Of a stretch of DNA of 31,138 nucleotides, positions 28,575 to 31,138 are shown piece after piece (the first letter of the stretch is position 1; the number at the start of each line of letters is the position of its first letter). The DNA is taken from positions 1 through 31,138 of the IMG/VR virus record IMGVR_UViG_3300039191_000025. One strand, written 5' to 3'. This stretch comes from a virus. The notes beneath the pieces were generated by a model. That model saw only the letters and a list, made by a program, of their open reading frames with translations, had not been told where the DNA came from and did no database searches. The translations under genes were made by a program, and so were the position numbers.

Positions 28575-28787
28575 ATGAGCGACCCAATAAACCACCCAAG
28601 CCATTACACCAGCCACCCAAGTGGCATAGAAGCCATAGAAGTCACTCGCTGGATGGGTTACAATCTAGGCAACGTTGTGAAGTACTGCTGGCGTGCAGGG
28701 CTAAAGAACGACAGGGTTCAAGACCTAGAAAAAGCTCAGTTCTACCTCAACGACGAAATAAAAAAACTGAAAGGGAATAATGCTTGA
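28575..28787 (+). CDS. DUF3310 family protein
   Basis: A 70-residue protein with the DUF3310 pattern: NHPSHYTSHPSGIEAIEVTRWMGYNLGNVVKYCWRAGLKN, then LEKAQFYLNDEI. These small phage proteins occur near nucleotide-metabolism or replication genes; their activity is not established. It starts at ATG 28575 after AAGGAG and overlaps the next gene by eight bases. Confidence 0.9.
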   Translation: MSDPINHPSHYTSHPSGIEAIEVTRWMGYNLGNVVKYCWRAGLKNDRVQDLEKAQFYLNDEIKKLKGNNA

Positions 28788-29016
28788 AGGACTAAGCGCT
28801 CCAAGAAACAAATCGGTTTACTGCAAGGTGGACGTAATCTATTTAGGACTAGAGCCGGCAGATAGGAAAATCCTAGAGACAGCGATGGACGACAGTATTT
28901 CATGGTCGGCAAACGCCTTGTCTAGTGAGCTTCGGCTCAGAGGGCTAAGCATGGCGGACACAACAATCACTAAGCACCGCAAACAAACCTGCGCTTGCTA
29001 CAGAGAGTTAGGCTAG
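28780..29016 (+). CDS. Small hypothetical protein with helix-turn-helix-like region
   Basis: A 78-residue protein; residues 40-68 (WSANALSSELRLRGLSMADTTITKHRK) look like a helix-turn-helix and a CAC follows. It may bind DNA. It lies between DUF3310 and the metallophosphoesterase, a combination common in actinophages. No certain family. Confidence 0.65.
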   Translation: MLEGLSAPRNKSVYCKVDVIYLGLEPADRKILETAMDDSISWSANALSSELRLRGLSMADTTITKHRKQTCACYRELG

Positions 29017-29022
29017 AAGATT

Positions 29023-30168
29023 ATGTTAGAAGGACTAGAACCAGCGGCAACAATCAAGGCTCCTAAAGACTTCCGTCCCGGCGTTGTCTTCGACGGCAAC
29101 GAAGGAACCGCGACAACCGAGGGCGTGGCAGAGTTGCCTAACTTCGACGACTTCTTAGCAGAGCGTGGCTATCCAAGTGACATTTACGAGATTGTCGGAA
29201 CACCGCGAACATCACAATGGCAACAGCGTGAAGGCGGCGCTTGGCTAACGTCATACCGGTTCAGTTTTCGGAAGAAGGTTGCCGATTTTGACCTGCCAGC
29301 ACTGTTTGCTATGGCAAAAAAGAGCAAATCGGCAACTAGTCGCGTAAAAACCAAGGAGAAGGCCCTTATTGTCTGCCCTGCTGATTTTCAAGTCGGTAAA
29401 GCGGGAGGCAGTAGAGGTGGAACGCCTGAGCTAATCGAACGTGTGTTTGAGAGCTATGACCGGATAGAAGAACAGGTCAAGGCGGGTAAGTACGAACACT
29501 TGTTCGTGTTGGACATGGGAGATATCATCGAGAGCCTGTCTTCAGCCGCAAACCATCAACAAAATCAAAGCAACGACCTCAGCCCCATGCAGCAGGTGGA
29601 CGCTGCAGCATCATTAGTATTTGAGCTGGTCAAGCGCCTAAGCAAGTACGCTCCTATTACTTATGGGTCAGTTGCATCTAATCATTGTCAGAACCGCTTC
29701 ATGGGTCAGGCAGTAGGCAAGCCGGGGCTAGACGATTGGGGCATTGTAATTGCGCAACAGCTCCGAAGGCTCACTACCGAGATAGGCATGGACGTGACCT
29801 ACCTAATCCCTCAGCCACTAGACGAGGGCTTCGCTTTTCAATACGGCATCAACACTATTGGCGTGGTTCACGGACATCAAGCCTCACGGCCTGCAGGAGT
29901 CAAGAAGTGGTGGTCGGATAGCTCATTCGGGAATCAGTGGGTTGCGCCTTGTGACGTGCTAATCTCGGCTCATTTTCACCATCTCGCGCTAGAGGAACTC
30001 GGACAAAGACACGACAACTTAGGTTCCAAGTTTTGGGTTCAGTGTTCCACAATGGATGCGTCTAGCGATTGGTTCAGGCGCAAGGCCGGAGTCGATAGCA
30101 CGAGCGGAATCCTAACGATTGAGCTGGATAAGAACATCCCCTTCAGCGGGTCAGTGACTAAGCACTAA
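29023..30168 (+). CDS. Metallophosphoesterase / DNA-processing phosphatase
   Basis: A 381-residue protein with the calcineurin-like fold in residues 110-360. Motifs are CPADFQVGK, DMGDIIE (GD), SVASNHCQN (GNH-like), VVHGHQ and SAHFHH; together these give the two-metal site. Such phage enzymes act as exonucleases or nucleotide phosphatases; the first is suggested by the neighbouring recombination-type genes. A palindrome shared with the 6.0-6.2 kb regulatory interval lies inside the gene at 29492-29507. Confidence 0.85.
   Translation: MLEGLEPAATIKAPKDFRPGVVFDGNEGTATTEGVAELPNFDDFLAERGYPSDIYEIVGTPRTSQWQQREGGAWLTSYRFSFRKKVADFDLPALFAMAKKSKSATSRVKTKEKALIVCPADFQVGKAGGSRGGTPELIERVFESYDRIEEQVKAGKYEHLFVLDMGDIIESLSSAANHQQNQSNDLSPMQQVDAAASLVFELVKRLSKYAPITYGSVASNHCQNRFMGQAVGKPGLDDWGIVIAQQLRRLTTEIGMDVTYLIPQPLDEGFAFQYGINTIGVVHGHQASRPAGVKKWWSDSSFGNQWVAPCDVLISAHFHHLALEELGQRHDNLGSKFWVQCSTMDASSDWFRRKAGVDSTSGILTIELDKNIPFSGSVTKH
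29492..29507 (-). promoter_or_regulatory. Palindromic operator, copy 3, inside the phosphoesterase gene
   Basis: ACGAACACTTGTTCGT is a perfect 16-base palindrome in its arms. On the minus strand it contains GAACAAGTGTTCG, the same 13 bases as at 6015 and 6185, including the asymmetric AAGT centre. It encodes part of YEHLFVLD, so it could be partly chance, but the exact match to the other two sites argues otherwise. Confidence 0.55.
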
Positions 30169-30584
30169 TGGCTAAGGCAGAGCCTCACTTTGACATTGAC
30201 TTCACTCGCGGGATGGTCGGAGAGAATTTAGCCAATACCGTTCTTGCTAAGTTGCAAGGAAACAAGATAGAGGTCAAGACCGATTACAGAATCCCGGAAA
30301 CAGGTAACATCTATGTCGAGACGTGGCAATACCATAAGGAGGACGAAAGCGACATCAAGCAATCGGGCATCAACGTAACAGAGTCTGAGTATTGGTGCAT
30401 AGCTTCTCCAACTGGTAGAGGGTTCATTATGGTCGAGACTGAAATGCTTCGAGAGATTATCCGAGAGACTAAGCCTAAAGAAGTAAGGCAGGCACGCATC
30501 AACTCCAAGACCAACGCTTCCAAGGGCAGGCTTATACGGGTTAGCGAAATCCTCCGGCGGCTAGAGCTAAGGCAGTCCGACTAA
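30168..30584 (+). CDS. PD-(D/E)XK nuclease-like protein
   Basis: A 138-residue protein with the pattern of small phage resolvase-like nucleases: IEVKTDYRIPETGNIYVE, where Glu-Val-Lys supplies the E-x-K pair, then SGINVTESEYW. A catalytic aspartate upstream is likely in FDIDF. The C-terminus is basic. It may cut branched or damaged DNA. It starts at ATG overlapping the phosphoesterase stop and ends overlapping zinc-ribbon copy 2. Confidence 0.75.
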   Translation: MAKAEPHFDIDFTRGMVGENLANTVLAKLQGNKIEVKTDYRIPETGNIYVETWQYHKEDESDIKQSGINVTESEYWCIASPTGRGFIMVETEMLREIIRETKPKEVRQARINSKTNASKGRLIRVSEILRRLELRQSD

Positions 30585-30760
30585 TGAGTCCGAATTACGA
30601 TTACAAGTGTCCGGGCTGTCGTCTTGTTCAAAGCGCCACTCACCCTATTAGCCAAGACCCTAACCTGACCTGCGACCAGTGCGCTGTATCCCTTGTCCGT
30701 ATCCCAAGCGTTCTAGCTGTTACCTTCAATGCCAAAGACTTCTACTCGACGAGTCCCTAA
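30584..30760 (+). CDS. FmdB-type zinc-ribbon protein, copy 2
   Basis: A 58-residue protein homologous to copy 1 (94-267), with Cys9/Cys12 and Cys30/Cys33 pairs and the same AKDFYSTSP end. Its N-terminal half differs at many positions, including the extra Ser after the start. The TAA overlaps the ATG of HNH copy 2. The third-base changes in the shared tail show that both copies have been kept under protein-level constraint. Confidence 0.8.
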   Translation: MSPNYDYKCPGCRLVQSATHPISQDPNLTCDQCAVSLVRIPSVLAVTFNAKDFYSTSP

Positions 30761-31092
30761 TGGGTAGGTGGCCCCAGCCCTGCGCTGTTTGCGGAACTCT
30801 GACAAAAGGGGCAAATAGGTGCGACCCCCATGAGCGGGAGTATAGGCAGCGGCGGGCTAACGCGGCGGACGCTCGTGTTGATACTCGCAAGAAATCTCAG
30901 CTATACAACTACGCTTATCGGCAAGAAGCAAAAAGGGTAAAGGAAAATGCCACTCACTGCCACTTGTGCAAGGAACCCTTCTTACTAGGGCAGCCCATAG
31001 AAGCCGACCACCTTCAGGCAGGAGTCTCGGACAGTCCGTTAGCAGCAGCGCATAGACTCTGCAACCAACGTAGAGGAGACAAGCCACTATGA
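30760..31092 (+). CDS. HNH endonuclease, copy 2
   Basis: A 110-residue HNH nuclease with the same metal-binding and catalytic residues as copy 1 (PCAVC, RCDPH, CHLC, EADH, H-x2-CNQRRG). About 13 differences separate it from copy 1, mostly outside the catalytic core. It ends with the TGA overlapping the ATG of the junction gene. An in-frame ATG at 30679 lies inside the zinc-ribbon gene and is rejected. Confidence 0.85.
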   Translation: MGRWPQPCAVCGTLTKGANRCDPHEREYRQRRANAADARVDTRKKSQLYNYAYRQEAKRVKENATHCHLCKEPFLLGQPIEADHLQAGVSDSPLAAAHRLCNQRRGDKPL

Positions 31093-31138
31093 GCCTAGAA
31101 GTGTGCTACTGTCCTTACCCATGGGGCACAACATGGGG
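31089..31138 (+). CDS. 5' part of the small junction protein
   Basis: ATG at 31089 overlaps the HNH copy 2 stop (ATGA), and the frame is open to the end of the window: 16 codons with Cys, Trp, Tyr and Pro (CYCPYPWGTTW). It continues in frame into base 1 and stops at 92-94. See the first entry. Confidence 0.55.
   Translation, partial: MSLEVCYCPYPWGTTW

Noticed and set aside
28780-29040. Shared MLEGL start in the genes at 28780 and 29023
   Set aside because: Five residues only, with different codons; likely chance or a minor initiation-region similarity.

Overview
The window reads as a complete or near-complete genome of a small tailed phage (siphovirus morphology, HK97-type head) that infects an actinobacterium. 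The host assignment rests on two WhiB-family iron-sulfur regulators, which are confined to Actinobacteria and their phages, on promoters placed so that transcripts would start at the initiation codon (leaderless), and on SOS-box-like palindromes of the actinobacterial type. Base composition looks close to half G+C (not computed), lower than in most cultured actinophages, which would suit a freshwater or marine actinobacterium. I see no integrase, no obvious immunity repressor, no tRNA and no CRISPR. The ends appear to be one point on a circle: joining base 31138 to base 1 gives an uninterrupted 47-codon gene whose start overlaps the upstream HNH stop and whose stop overlaps the downstream zinc-ribbon start.

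Layout: (1) 1-605 and 30584-31138 hold two diverged copies of a zinc-ribbon plus HNH cassette, which become a tandem pair on the circle. (2) 910-5949: a stand-alone PrimPol-like protein with a leaderless promoter, small and large terminase, portal, a short linker protein, prohead protease and a small head protein. (3) 5950-8065: a regulatory island in which an unknown gene (6306-6536) and the major capsid gene (6707-7879) are each boxed by strong terminators of one repeated design. (4) 8066-10546: connectors, major tail protein, tail assembly chaperone with a -1 frameshift at CCCAAAA, and an unassigned tail-module protein. (5) 10561-16926: tape measure, distal tail and fibre proteins including a glycine-rich tip protein. 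(6) 16929-18234: lysis cassette with an M23 endopeptidase and three small membrane proteins. (7) 18229-18827: two whiB-like genes, the only leftward genes. (8) 18933-24905: HNH genes, YqaJ exonuclease, a putative annealing protein, a replication initiator-like protein, an SSB-like protein and a RusA resolvase lacking a standard start codon. (9) 25007-28255: many very small genes, including NrdH glutaredoxin, an excisionase-like HTH protein and two single-pass membrane proteins. (10) 28256-28574: a repeat-rich non-coding region that may be an origin or control region. (11) 28575-30584: DUF3310, a metallophosphoesterase and a PD-(D/E)XK-like nuclease.

Structural genes and early/replication genes all run rightward, and a three-copy promoter family with an overlapping dyad (near 22070, 24951 and 25491) probably drives the early small genes together. 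Replication appears minimal: PrimPol, initiator, SSB, exonuclease, annealing protein and resolvase are present, but no polymerase or helicase is recognised, so host replication proteins must be used. The main points for follow-up are the tandem zinc-ribbon/HNH cassette at the circular junction, an identical 13-base palindromic site present three times, the promoter/operator family, the double whiB locus, and the non-coding dyad cluster near 28.2-28.6 kb.
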